From: a virus
Direction: 5' to 3' (one strand)
Virus record (IMG/VR): IMGVR_UViG_3300030685_000072
Span: 1 to 30,766 of that record
Length of the DNA stretch: 30,766 nucleotides
Part shown: positions 14,092 through 21,926 of the stretch, piece after piece
Position numbering within the stretch: the stretch's first letter is position 1
Layout: the number at the start of each line of letters is the position of its first letter
Notes under the pieces: model-generated
What the model was told of the DNA's origin: nothing
The model's input: the letters and a program-made list of their open reading frames with translations, nothing else
The model's database searches: none
Program-made: the position numbers and the translations under genes

Positions 14092-14560
14092 AAGAATAGA
14101 TAACTTTATAAGAAAAGTTGATTGGGAGAAACTTTGTGAAAAGTGGGATATAGATCCAAAAAGAAATTTCTTAAACAAGAAATATTTATCTTATTGGAAA
14201 AGCCACCCAGATCAACGAATAGGCCAGGTTTTAATTAACTTAGGACTAATTGACGATTCAATGGAAAGATGGTGTATAGAAGAACATGATTTATTAATCG
14301 AACAGGGAATACAACCTGAAGATTGTATCTACTGGACTTCGATATATGATAAAGATGGCAATGTGTTAGATGAACCTTCAACTAGATTAATCAATACATT
14401 ATCAAAAGATCATGTAAAAAATATATTAGATTTCATGGAAAAACATAATGGAAGAATATCAGCGAATACAGCTCTTGCATTTCAAAATGTTTTAAATAAA
14501 GAAGAGATAACTTTTGATGAAAATTCAGAAGTACCAGAATATCTGCCAATGGCAGCGTAA
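14078..14560 (+). CDS. Hypothetical phage protein, 160 aa
   Basis: Function unknown. Residues 42-60 read WKSHPDQRIGQVLINLGLI, a pattern (Asp-x-Arg-x-x-Gln plus Asn-Leu-Gly) that I remember from small uncharacterised phage proteins, followed by an acidic WCIEEHDLLIEQG. The N-terminus MRPIER repeats that of the preceding protein because both genes start at the same 12-base junction sequence. It overlaps the preceding gene by 14 bases. Confidence 0.83.
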   Translation: MRPIERIDNFIRKVDWEKLCEKWDIDPKRNFLNKKYLSYWKSHPDQRIGQVLINLGLIDDSMERWCIEEHDLLIEQGIQPEDCIYWTSIYDKDGNVLDEPSTRLINTLSKDHVKNILDFMEKHNGRISANTALAFQNVLNKEEITFDENSEVPEYLPMAA

Positions 14561-14616
14561 TACAAATCATATCAAAATATATCAGAACTAATTTTTAACT
14601 TTAAAGTAAAAATAAA

Positions 14617-15183
14617 ATGCTGATAGAAATAGATTTGGAAGAGGCGAGACGTCTCAAAATCAACATGAATCAGTTCGTATTAATAAGTTTATTAATGTCA
14701 AATAGCGATATCAAATCGCTGCTGGATGTTATCCCCATCAGCGAAGATGACGTAAATAAACTTATATCAAAAGATATATTAACAAAAGAATCAGTTTTTG
14801 ATTCGAAAGATTTTTCAAAATTAATCATAAATGACGACTTTAAAAATAAAGTAAAAGTCAAGGATTTCTTTACTGAATTCTTTGATGCTTACCCAGCTTC
14901 AGTAACACGTACTGATGGACTTAAAGACTATTTACGGGGAGATATATCTCGTTGTAGAAAGTATTATACTAAGGAAGTTGGAAATATTCGAAGCAAACAT
15001 GACCACATGATGGAGTGTTTAAAATTCGAAGTAGAAGCAAGAAAAAGAGCAGGATCATTAGGATACATGAAAAGAATGTCCAAATGGCTACTTTCAGAAG
15101 AATGGCTTCTTTATGATGAATTTATGAAAGATAAGAAGATACAAAAACAAGCAGGAACAATATATGGAACAGATATCGAGTAA
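14617..15183 (+). CDS. Hypothetical protein upstream of DnaB, possible helicase-loading factor
   Basis: 188 aa, no family recognised. Residues ~85-165 (DFFTEFFDAYP, DYLRGDISRCRKYY, GYMKRMSKWLLSEEWLLYDEF) look helical with conserved-looking Trp/Tyr; replication-initiation or loader proteins often lie immediately before a phage DnaB gene, and this one overlaps DnaB by 20 bases, so a role in loading or initiation is a guess from position. The N-terminal 80 residues are acidic and Leu/Ile-rich with several Ser-Asp pairs. Confidence 0.8.
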   Translation: MLIEIDLEEARRLKINMNQFVLISLLMSNSDIKSLLDVIPISEDDVNKLISKDILTKESVFDSKDFSKLIINDDFKNKVKVKDFFTEFFDAYPASVTRTDGLKDYLRGDISRCRKYYTKEVGNIRSKHDHMMECLKFEVEARKRAGSLGYMKRMSKWLLSEEWLLYDEFMKDKKIQKQAGTIYGTDIE

Positions 15184-16421
15184 GAAAGTACTTGGATATA
15201 GGCACATATCAACTGCTACAAATGAAATTGTTAATTATATTCAAGATAGACGTAAAAAACGAGTAAAATCACTTGCTACACGATGGCCTAAGTTTAATAG
15301 ACTAGCCATGGGTGGTATAGAGCCAAATGTTATATATACTATAGCAGGAGTCTCTGGAAGTGGTAAATCTTCGTTTGTTAATACATTAGAGACTGATTTA
15401 ATAGATCTAAATCCAGATGAAGACATTGTCATACTTAGTTTCAGTTTTGAAATGCTAAGCTCAAGACAGGTCGGAAGAAAACTATCATATAAGCTAAAAA
15501 AGACTACTTCTGAATTATACAGTGCCTCCGAAAAGGGACTTGTTACAGAAGAAGAATATGCAGATGTAGAAAAGGAGGCGAAATCCATAATGAACTATCC
15601 AGTTTATTATGTCGATACTCCTGGGAACGTGCAAGAAATAGCAAATACAATAAAATTCTTTCAAGATACATTTGCAAAAAACAAATGGCTTGTAGTTATC
15701 ATAGATCATACCTTATTGATTAAGGGAAGTGGAACTGGTAATGAAAGAGAAATCATAGTGGATTTAGAAAAAGAACTAATAGGAGCAAAGAAAGTTGGTA
15801 AAACTTCTATTATACAAATATCACAAATGAATAGAAATATTGAATCTCCCGAGAGACTGAATAATAATTCATTGCATTATCCTCAGCGCAGCGATTTGTC
15901 ATCAAGCGATGCAGTATTTCAAGGATCTGACTATGTAATAGTAATACATAGACCAGAAGTTCTTGGTTTGCTATCTTATGGATATAATAATCTTCCTGTA
16001 AAGGATTGCATATACCTTCATTTTCTAAATAAATGGAACTTTGCTGCGTAATCAGCATCGAAAATTTGGTGAATTGCTGGAAAATCCTGAAGAGGACAAT
16101 CAGCAGCCAAGACTTATTTTAAATGGATAAGTAAGGTTCAACGACTAGATATTGAAACTGTTAAATACAGAATATATATATATCCACGAGCGCCAAACAC
16201 CCTACATGGGTGATGATATAGTCTGAACTGCAAATATAACAAAAGAAATTGCAGATATATAGGATAAAGAGCCTATATGATAACAAATTTGAAAAAATAG
16301 AGAAGGCGATATAAAGATCCTCAAGTTTATAAATGATTTAAAATATAATAATCTAAAAGAACCAGAAGAAGAGGATGAAAAGACAATAGGCCAACAATCA
16401 TTAGAATTTGAAAAAAAATAA
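15164..16421 (+). CDS. dnaB: DnaB-type replicative helicase, intron-split (join 15164-16026, 16292-16421)
   Basis: Replicative helicase, RecA-fold ATPase domain of the DnaB family, lacking the N-terminal primase-contact domain (330 aa after splicing). Walker A is GVSGSGKS (62-69), Walker B is LVVIIDH with Asp181, and QISQMNR (about 216-222) matches the family's H3-type motif. As read directly, the frame stops at 16051 after HFLNKWNFAA. Removing 16027-16291 gives HFLKNREGDIKIL, the family's C-terminal hallmark with the Lys-Asn-Arg finger that completes the active site of the next subunit. The acidic tail KEPEEEDEK ends at 16421. So the apparent truncation is an intron, not decay. The gene overlaps its upstream neighbour and leads the replication block. 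Confidence 0.92.
16027..16291 (+). ncRNA. Group I intron in dnaB (265 nt, no ORF)
   Basis: Self-splicing intron. The 5' exon end TTCT pairs with GGAA (16035-16038), placing the required U-G pair at the splice site. P2 TGCTG/CAGCA (16042-16046 with 16053-16057), P4 GCTG/CAGC (16076-16079 with 16101-16104), P5 TCCT/AGGA, P6 CTTAT/ATAAG (16113-16117 with 16127-16131), R GTTCAACGACTAGA (16136-16149), P8 CACCC/GGGTG, S with TAGTC (16219-16223) pairing GACTA (16143-16147) as P7, P9 CTGCAA/TTGCAG, P9.1 ATATAGG/CCTATAT. The last base is G16291. From memory the order and the TCGAAAA and GATATAGTCTGAAC stretches resemble the intron of staphylococcal phage Twort (subgroup IA2). It has no endonuclease gene, so it is either a minimal intron or has lost one. 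Confidence 0.92.
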
Positions 16422-16425
16422 AATT

Positions 16426-16959
16426 ATGGATAACAAAAATAAATTTGCAGTTAAACTGCCATCATTTCTTAACGACATTAATTTATTGTATAAAACTAGT
16501 TTAGTAGATACAATTATTGATAAGTATCCACATTTAACTATGGCCGGTATTGATACCCCATACGAAACATCACGTGGAAATAAGATTAATGGTGTTGAAA
16601 ATGCAAAACCAAACGATTATATTACCTTTGGAACCTCTCGTACACATGATGTGAATTGGATGAGCAAAGGAGAAGAAGATACATTTAATTATTTGAATCG
16701 TACTGGAGTTCCTGTATATGATCTGCAAAAAGATTATAGTAAGGTAATGTACAATTTGGATAAATTTGCGACCGCAAACAAACCAAAAGAAACTTGTAAT
16801 TGTGATTATTGCAATTATAATAAAGTACAGAAATTTGATGCTTTTACAAAGGTTGGATATACTATTATTCCAACACCAAAAGTGACTCCAACATATTGCT
16901 ATGGATATTTTAATCCATATTATACAGTAAGAGTGACTACAATTAGCATTAAATTTTAA
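16426..16959 (+). CDS. Hypothetical protein, 177 aa, Cys cluster
   Basis: Function unknown. The start ATG 16426 lies 4 bases after the spliced dnaB stop; the longer frame from 16408 would overlap the dnaB exon. Residues ~122-131 contain C-x-C-x-x-C (ETCNCDYCNYN), a possible metal site. The C-terminal third is Tyr/Pro/Thr-rich (TPKVTPTYCYGYFNPYYTV). Lying between helicase and Sak4 genes, it may belong to the replication unit. Confidence 0.8.
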   Translation: MDNKNKFAVKLPSFLNDINLLYKTSLVDTIIDKYPHLTMAGIDTPYETSRGNKINGVENAKPNDYITFGTSRTHDVNWMSKGEEDTFNYLNRTGVPVYDLQKDYSKVMYNLDKFATANKPKETCNCDYCNYNKVQKFDAFTKVGYTIIPTPKVTPTYCYGYFNPYYTVRVTTISIKF

Positions 16960-17050
16960 TAAAACCAAAGACGATCAAATATCAAATAATAACATATAAT
17001 ATCAAACTTTATCCAATCATGTTCGTTTTTATGTAAAAATAAAAATAGTT

Positions 17051-18925
17051 ATGATAACATTACCGATTATTAAAAGCTCGCCAAAAGCTTCTAATCCTCG
17101 ATTCTTAGTTTATTTCGGTAAACCTAAATCTGGAAAGACAACTCTAGCATCTACTTTAGAAAATAATTTAATTATTGATTTAGAAGATGGTACTGATTTC
17201 TTATCAGCATTAGTATTAAAAGCAACAAATATAACAGAATTATCTGAAATAGCAGCAGCTATAAAACAAGCAAATACACAGGCAGGAAAATTCGTTTATA
17301 ACTATATAACTATAGATAATGGAACGAAATTAGAAGAAATGTCTATGTCTCTAGCATTAAAATTATACAGAGAAACTCCACAGGGGAAGAACTATACTGA
17401 AGATGTTAGAAAATTGCCAAACGGTAAAGACCAGCGCCGTTGTAAAACCAACCTAATTGCGGGAATACTCAATGTTTATATGTACTACTAATTAATAGTG
17501 ATATATAATTAGGACCTATTGTAATGGATAGGGTATAGTAAAAACTATATAAATAAGAGGGAATCCGCAGCGAAGTCACTTACGTAAATATATTACAACA
17601 AGACAAACAAAATCTTGATAGATACGTTTACATAAGTGATATGCTCATCGACTATCGAAACCACGCAGTAGCGGAAGGGAGTAGAGTAGAGTGTATCTAG
17701 TAAATACATTCGAAACGGTTGGATTATGAAATTTGAAAAAAGTAAAGAAATAGAAGAAATATCATGTGTATATGGAATCTATAATATAAAAACAAAAAAA
17801 TGGTATATTGGATCTACCATAAATCTAAAGAATAGAATAAACAGACATTTATTTGAATTAAAAAAAGAAAAACACCACTCAAATAAATTACAAAGATCAT
17901 TTATTCTCTATGGTCCTAAGAATTTTGAATTATTTATATTGAAAAATATAGAAAAAGATAAAGTCAAGGACTTAAGCAAAGAAGAAGATTTATATATAAA
18001 GAAATTAGATTCAGTAGAAAATGGATATAACATATCACTAAATACCAACAACCCACATATTGTGAAATTATCAAAAATACAAATTGATAAAGCCGCAAAT
18101 TCACATAAAATATCAATTATAGCATTAGATTTTAATGGCAATTTTATAAAAAGATATTCAAGTATAACAGAGGCGTCAAAAGAATTAAATACTAGTTCTT
18201 CTAACATAAGTCAATGTTGCAAAAATAATGGGAATATAACATGTAAAGGGTTTTTATTTTTATATGAAAAAGATTACAATGTAAATAAAAAATACAAAAG
18301 GGAACGTTATGAAATGAATAAATCTCATAAAAATAAAATAATTTATAAAGCACAAACTCAAAAAAAAGCAAGAAAAATAAATTGTATAGATAATGACTTA
18401 AATTTCTTATCAATATCAGAATTTGAAAATTATTTTAAAATGAGAAAAGACTCATTAAGAGAAAAAATTAAAATAACGAAAAATGAAATGTATTTTACAT
18501 GGAATTCTATGAATTTTATATTATCAAAAAGTAATAGTAAGATATAGTCAGTTCAGGCTGGATGGCTTTTCGTAAGAGAAGCTTTCTTTAAGATTATAGA
18601 TATATTTAAAACACTATCACCAACATTGATATTAATATGTCACGTCAAAGACGCTATGATTAATAAAGATGGAAAAGAGTTAAGCGAAATGTCTATAGAT
18701 TTGTCAGGTAAGACTGCAAGATTAGTTGCTGCAGATGCAGATGCAATTGGTTTTGTATATAGAAAAAAGAATCAAACGATTATGAATTTTAACGGTGGAG
18801 GAGACTTTATCGTAGAAGCAAGGCAAGAACATTTAAGAGGAAAAGAGATAGTTGTTGCAGAATCTAATGAAGATAATGTGATTACTACTTATTGGGAAAG
18901 AATTTTCATACCAAGTAATGAATAA
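17051..18925 (+). CDS. Sak4-like ATPase, intron-split (join 17051-17425, 18557-18925)
   Basis: Predicted single-strand annealing/recombination ATPase of the Sak4 type (RecA-like core, AAA_24 group), 247 aa after splicing, the usual family length. Exon 1 carries Walker A GKPKSGKT (23-30), LIIDLEDG, and the Walker B region YITIDN (Asp89). As read directly it stops at 17491 after an out-of-family tail. Removing 17426-18556 joins codon 125 (Gly) to an Ala codon, giving LPNGAGWLFVREAFFKIID, then SPTLILICHVKD and DLSGKTARLVAADADAIGFVYR, which match the family's C-terminal half in order (His-x-Lys-Asp, Leu-x-Gly-Lys, Ala-Asp-Ala-Ile-Gly). In phages Sak4 works with a single-strand-binding protein; the next gene is a candidate for one. 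Confidence 0.88.
17426..18556 (+). mobile_element. Group I intron carrying a GIY-YIG homing endonuclease
   Basis: The exon end AACGGT (ending at 17425) pairs completely with GCCGTT at 17436-17441 with U-G at the splice site. P4 is GCGG (17459-17462) with CCGC (17565-17568) in AATCCGCAGCGAAG, a good Q element. R is CTCATCGACTATCGAAA, with GACTA at 17650-17654 pairing with TAGTC at 18545-18549 (S, AAGATATAGTC) as P7. The intron ends in G18556, only seven bases after S, so the P9 region is minimal. The endonuclease gene lies between R and S, that is, in the P8 part. The intron is 1131 nt. Confidence 0.9.
17726..18547 (+). CDS. GIY-YIG homing endonuclease, 273 aa
   Basis: Intron-encoded DNA endonuclease that would make intronless alleles receive the intron. 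The N-terminal domain has YGIYNI (Gly17-Ile-Tyr19), WYIGST (Tyr27-Ile-Gly29), Arg37, Glu86-Glu87 and the Asn of GYNIS (102), the family's catalytic set. Residues ~128-180 (IIALDFNGNFIKRYSSITEA, NTSSSNISQCCKNNG, TCKGFLF) match the NUMOD/helix-turn-helix DNA-binding repeats typical of these enzymes. The tail is Lys-rich. Its stop TAG (18545-18547) lies inside the intron's S element, so translation to the end would run over the P7 strand. Its codon use is even more A-rich than its neighbours. Confidence 0.93.
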   Translation: MKFEKSKEIEEISCVYGIYNIKTKKWYIGSTINLKNRINRHLFELKKEKHHSNKLQRSFILYGPKNFELFILKNIEKDKVKDLSKEEDLYIKKLDSVENGYNISLNTNNPHIVKLSKIQIDKAANSHKISIIALDFNGNFIKRYSSITEASKELNTSSSNISQCCKNNGNITCKGFLFLYEKDYNVNKKYKRERYEMNKSHKNKIIYKAQTQKKARKINCIDNDLNFLSISEFENYFKMRKDSLREKIKITKNEMYFTWNSMNFILSKSNSKI

Positions 18926-18937
18926 AAAATAAAGAAT

Positions 18938-19576
18938 ATGATATTTAGCACGCAAAACGCATTCGGCGTTGAAAAAAAAGATGTAGCTTATTTAGATGGT
19001 GGGATTCATGAAGATGCCCTATTTGTAGGTGTTAGAAAAGAAAAATCTACCAATGGAAATCTATTTATTGAATTCGAATTCAGTAAAGATGGAAGTAAAT
19101 TAACCCATACTGAATGGGAGCCAAATAAAAATGAAGGACAATCTGATGAAGATTTTAATTCAAAAGCAAACAACCAAGTTGCAAGAATATTGCAAATAAT
19201 GGGTGTATTTTATTCAAAAGAAGAATTACAGAATTTTACTTTCGAAGCGTTTGATACATTATATTCATGGGTTAAATCTCTAATGGATGTAGTAGATAAA
19301 ACAAAGAAATTAAGAATTAAAGCGGTATACGGACAATCTGGTTTTACTAGTTTGCCTAAATACGCAAAATATACTTTTATTGAAAGCATGGATATCCCTA
19401 AAGATAAGAGTAAGATAAAGGAATTAGTAATAGATACATTTAAACGACCACGATTAGGTGATACGGAAGTAAATTCATTGTCATCATCAACAGTATTTGG
19501 CGCCTCAAATGTAGAAGCAGCTACTGAAATAAATATAATGAACAAGACGGCCGATATTGTAACTTCGCCTTTTTAA
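18938..19576 (+). CDS. Probable single-strand DNA-binding protein, 212 aa
   Basis: Assignment is mainly from position between Sak4 and primase and from the domain outline. Residues ~20-125 look like an OB-type barrel region: LFVGVRKEKSTNGNLFIEFEFSKDG followed by a second set of strands, and KLRIKAVYGQSGFTSLPKY; then a linker and a Ser/Thr-rich, poorly structured tail ending with TADIVTSPF. A short flexible tail ending in Phe is typical of SSBs that recruit partners through the C-terminus, although this one lacks the acidic run of bacterial SSB. It lies 12 bases after the Sak4 stop. Confidence 0.6.
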   Translation: MIFSTQNAFGVEKKDVAYLDGGIHEDALFVGVRKEKSTNGNLFIEFEFSKDGSKLTHTEWEPNKNEGQSDEDFNSKANNQVARILQIMGVFYSKEELQNFTFEAFDTLYSWVKSLMDVVDKTKKLRIKAVYGQSGFTSLPKYAKYTFIESMDIPKDKSKIKELVIDTFKRPRLGDTEVNSLSSSTVFGASNVEAATEINIMNKTADIVTSPF

Positions 19577-19594
19577 TAAATAATAATTATTAGT

Positions 19595-20572
19595 ATGTTT
19601 AGTACTGATACGATATTACAAACACAAAAATCTAATCCAAAATTAACACAAAAAGACATATTAGAAAAAATATCAGAATATAATATATTTACTAAGTATT
19701 TAGGTGAATTTAAAATTGGGTATATATATAATAGTCCTCTTAGAGATGATGCAAATCCATCTTTTGGAATATTCACTAGTAAAAAGACTGGGAGCCTATT
19801 ATATAAAGATTTATCAAGTGATGATTGTGGAAATGTATTTAAGTTCGTAAAGAAATTAAAGAATTTAGGTACGTATGCTGAAGTCTATGAAGAAATATTA
19901 AGTAATTTTAATACGACTTTAGATAATGGACTAAAGAATACACATAACCCAACAAAAGCGAAAGAGAAGAATATCACTGTGACTAGAAAGAGATTCAATT
20001 TATTTGATATTAATTTCTGGAATAGCTTTGGAATAACAGTAGAAACATTAAAGAAGTACAATGTATCAGCAATCGCAAAATATTATGTAAATAATGAAGA
20101 GCGAGATACATATAGATTAGAAAATCCTATCTATTGCTATAAAGTATTTGATAAATTTAAAATATACAAACCATTTGGAACTAAACTATTCAAATGGAGA
20201 AGTACGCTTGGAGAGTTAGACATACAAGGGTTCGAGCAATTACCAATGAATGGAGATTTGCTTGTAATAACAAAAAGTCTTAAGGATGTCATGGTCTTAC
20301 ATGAAATGGGATATAATGCAATTGCTCCTCCGAGTGAAAGTGTTACAATTCCAGAACAAGTTATATCGAATATAAGAAATAGATTCAAAAAAATAGTATT
20401 ATTTTACGATAGAGATAAGGCAGGTGTAATGTATTCTAGAAAGATATCTAGATTATATAATTTACCAGCAATTTTTATTAATAAAAAATACAAAACAAAA
20501 GACATTAGCGATTTGGTAAAAAACATAGGGATGCAAGAAGCAAAAAATGTATTTAATCAAATGATTAATTAA
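19595..20572 (+). CDS. DnaG-type primase with TOPRIM domain, 325 aa
   Basis: Makes RNA primers for replication. The N-terminal ~100 residues carry PLRDDANPSFGIF and LLYKDLSSDDCGNVFKFV, the family's catalytic-domain N-terminal motifs, but without an obvious Cys zinc finger. The TOPRIM domain spans ~220-300: LVITKSLKDVMVLHEMGY (223-240), then LFYDRDKAG with Asp272 and Asp274. The usual TOPRIM glutamate (as in 'EGEKD') is replaced: Ile-Thr-Lys-Ser-Leu-Lys-Asp. From memory other phage primases show this ITKSLKD form, so it may still be active. It lies 18 bases after the SSB-like gene. Confidence 0.87.
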   Translation: MFSTDTILQTQKSNPKLTQKDILEKISEYNIFTKYLGEFKIGYIYNSPLRDDANPSFGIFTSKKTGSLLYKDLSSDDCGNVFKFVKKLKNLGTYAEVYEEILSNFNTTLDNGLKNTHNPTKAKEKNITVTRKRFNLFDINFWNSFGITVETLKKYNVSAIAKYYVNNEERDTYRLENPIYCYKVFDKFKIYKPFGTKLFKWRSTLGELDIQGFEQLPMNGDLLVITKSLKDVMVLHEMGYNAIAPPSESVTIPEQVISNIRNRFKKIVLFYDRDKAGVMYSRKISRLYNLPAIFINKKYKTKDISDLVKNIGMQEAKNVFNQMIN

Positions 20573-20580
20573 TAATGGAA

Positions 20581-20641
20581 GGGCATTAGCTTGGAAGTTA
20601 AATACTAGAAATAGTATAATAGGAGCGATACCTATATGCCC
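20581..20641 (+). ncRNA. Compact three-way-junction RNA element
   Basis: GGGCAT (20581-20586) pairs with ATGCCC (20636-20641) and encloses ATACTA-GAAA-TAGTAT (20602-20617, GNRA loop) and ATAGG/CCTAT (20619-20623 with 20631-20635). It lies 8 bases after the primase stop and 62 bases before the AAA+ gene. There is no T tract, so it could be a leader structure of the MoxR/VWA pair. No ribozyme or riboswitch core is recognised. Confidence 0.5.
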
Positions 20642-20702
20642 GACGGATGAGGGGCAATGATTTAAGTAATATATTAAACAAAAATTTAACAATTATATCA
20701 AA

Positions 20703-21926
20703 ATGATCATAAAATCAAATAATAATAATACTTGGTTATTGCAACCAGAAGATATTAAAGAGTTTCTAGGAATGGAAACAGAAAAATACGTAGTAATTAA
20801 CAAAGAAACAAATGAATATTCTATCGAGAATCTTAACGAATTTGTCGTTACAGAGGCTTGGGTAGATGAAGTAATTGATGGTCGAAAACTACGAAAAATT
20901 AAAAAAGACATTCTAAAAGAATTCGGCAACGAACTTCTTAAAGAATATTCAACAACAGATAAAATCTATAAATCGTTATGCGAAAGCGGGTTTATCAATA
21001 TGGCTGGACCGTCAGAAGTAATTAAAAATGCTCTGGCAAATAATATGAATTTGATTTTATATGGTCCTGGTGGTTTTGGTAAATCAGAAGTATGTGATGC
21101 CTTATTTGGTGGAACGCTACTAAAAGATCGCGTATTTGTACAATCATTGTCTGAGGCTACTACAGAGGAAGATTTATTCGGTGGAATCAAAATGAAGAAA
21201 TTCTTAGATTCTGGCGAAAAAGAATACTTAGTAGAAAACTCATTTGCAAATAAAGAAATCGTCATTTTTGAAGAAATCTTTGACGCTCCAGCTCGAGTTT
21301 TGGCTGCATTGAAAGATACATTAACTTCCAAAGAGGTTCGTAATGGAAATCAACGATTCCCAATTAAGACAAAGATCATTATTGGTCTTACTAATAAAAC
21401 TTTCGATGAAATTATTGAAGACGACTCTACTGAGGCTTTGACTCAGCGTTTTCCAATTTCATATAAATTTCAGTATGCTATCAATCGATTAAATACTGCA
21501 AGTTTAATTTTGAATCGTCATTCAGATTTCGATAAACTAAAATTAGCCGCAATCGTAGAGACTATTCAGAATATGAAAGATTTATCTCCACGTAAAATTC
21601 TTGAAATGGCTAAATATGTCAAAAATCTTGATGTTAAAAATAATCGTAATTATTCAGAAAAGATTACGAATAATCTAATGACACCAGTTATTGATTATAT
21701 CAAAATGAAAAAAACTGTTGACATGGATAAAATTCTATTCAATGAAGTAGTTGCTTTGAAGAAAGATATCAAAGACGAAAATATTCGTGATTACGACTCA
21801 TTTGTTGACGCTTACAATAATTTAGGTGTCTTACTAGCAAACTGCGCTGGAGAAGCCCCTATGACATTGCAATTGCAATCTGAAATCAATATATTGCTTG
21901 AACTTTTAGAAAACAAACTAAAATGA
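20703..21926 (+). CDS. MoxR-like AAA+ ATPase, 407 aa
   Basis: Predicted ATP-driven remodelling protein. Walker A GPGGFGKS (121-128), Walker B IVIFEE (186-191), sensor 1 region KIIIGLTNK (about 227-235), and ALTQRFP (arginine-finger-type motif, about 246-252) are in the order seen in the MoxR/CbbQ branch. An N-terminal ~100-residue extension and a C-terminal helical domain flank the ATPase. The stop overlaps the start of the VWA gene by ATGA, so the two are translated together. MoxR ATPases usually act with a VWA partner to insert metals or assemble complexes; the target in a phage is unknown. The leader is AATTATATCAAAATG. Confidence 0.88.
   Translation: MIIKSNNNNTWLLQPEDIKEFLGMETEKYVVINKETNEYSIENLNEFVVTEAWVDEVIDGRKLRKIKKDILKEFGNELLKEYSTTDKIYKSLCESGFINMAGPSEVIKNALANNMNLILYGPGGFGKSEVCDALFGGTLLKDRVFVQSLSEATTEEDLFGGIKMKKFLDSGEKEYLVENSFANKEIVIFEEIFDAPARVLAALKDTLTSKEVRNGNQRFPIKTKIIIGLTNKTFDEIIEDDSTEALTQRFPISYKFQYAINRLNTASLILNRHSDFDKLKLAAIVETIQNMKDLSPRKILEMAKYVKNLDVKNNRNYSEKITNNLMTPVIDYIKMKKTVDMDKILFNEVVALKKDIKDENIRDYDSFVDAYNNLGVLLANCAGEAPMTLQLQSEINILLELLENKLK

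Noticed and set aside
17491-18625. Reading 17051-17491 and 18626-18925 as two independent genes
   Set aside because: The second lacks its own start signal and Walker A motif; the joined sequence matches one protein and the intervening part has all group I elements.
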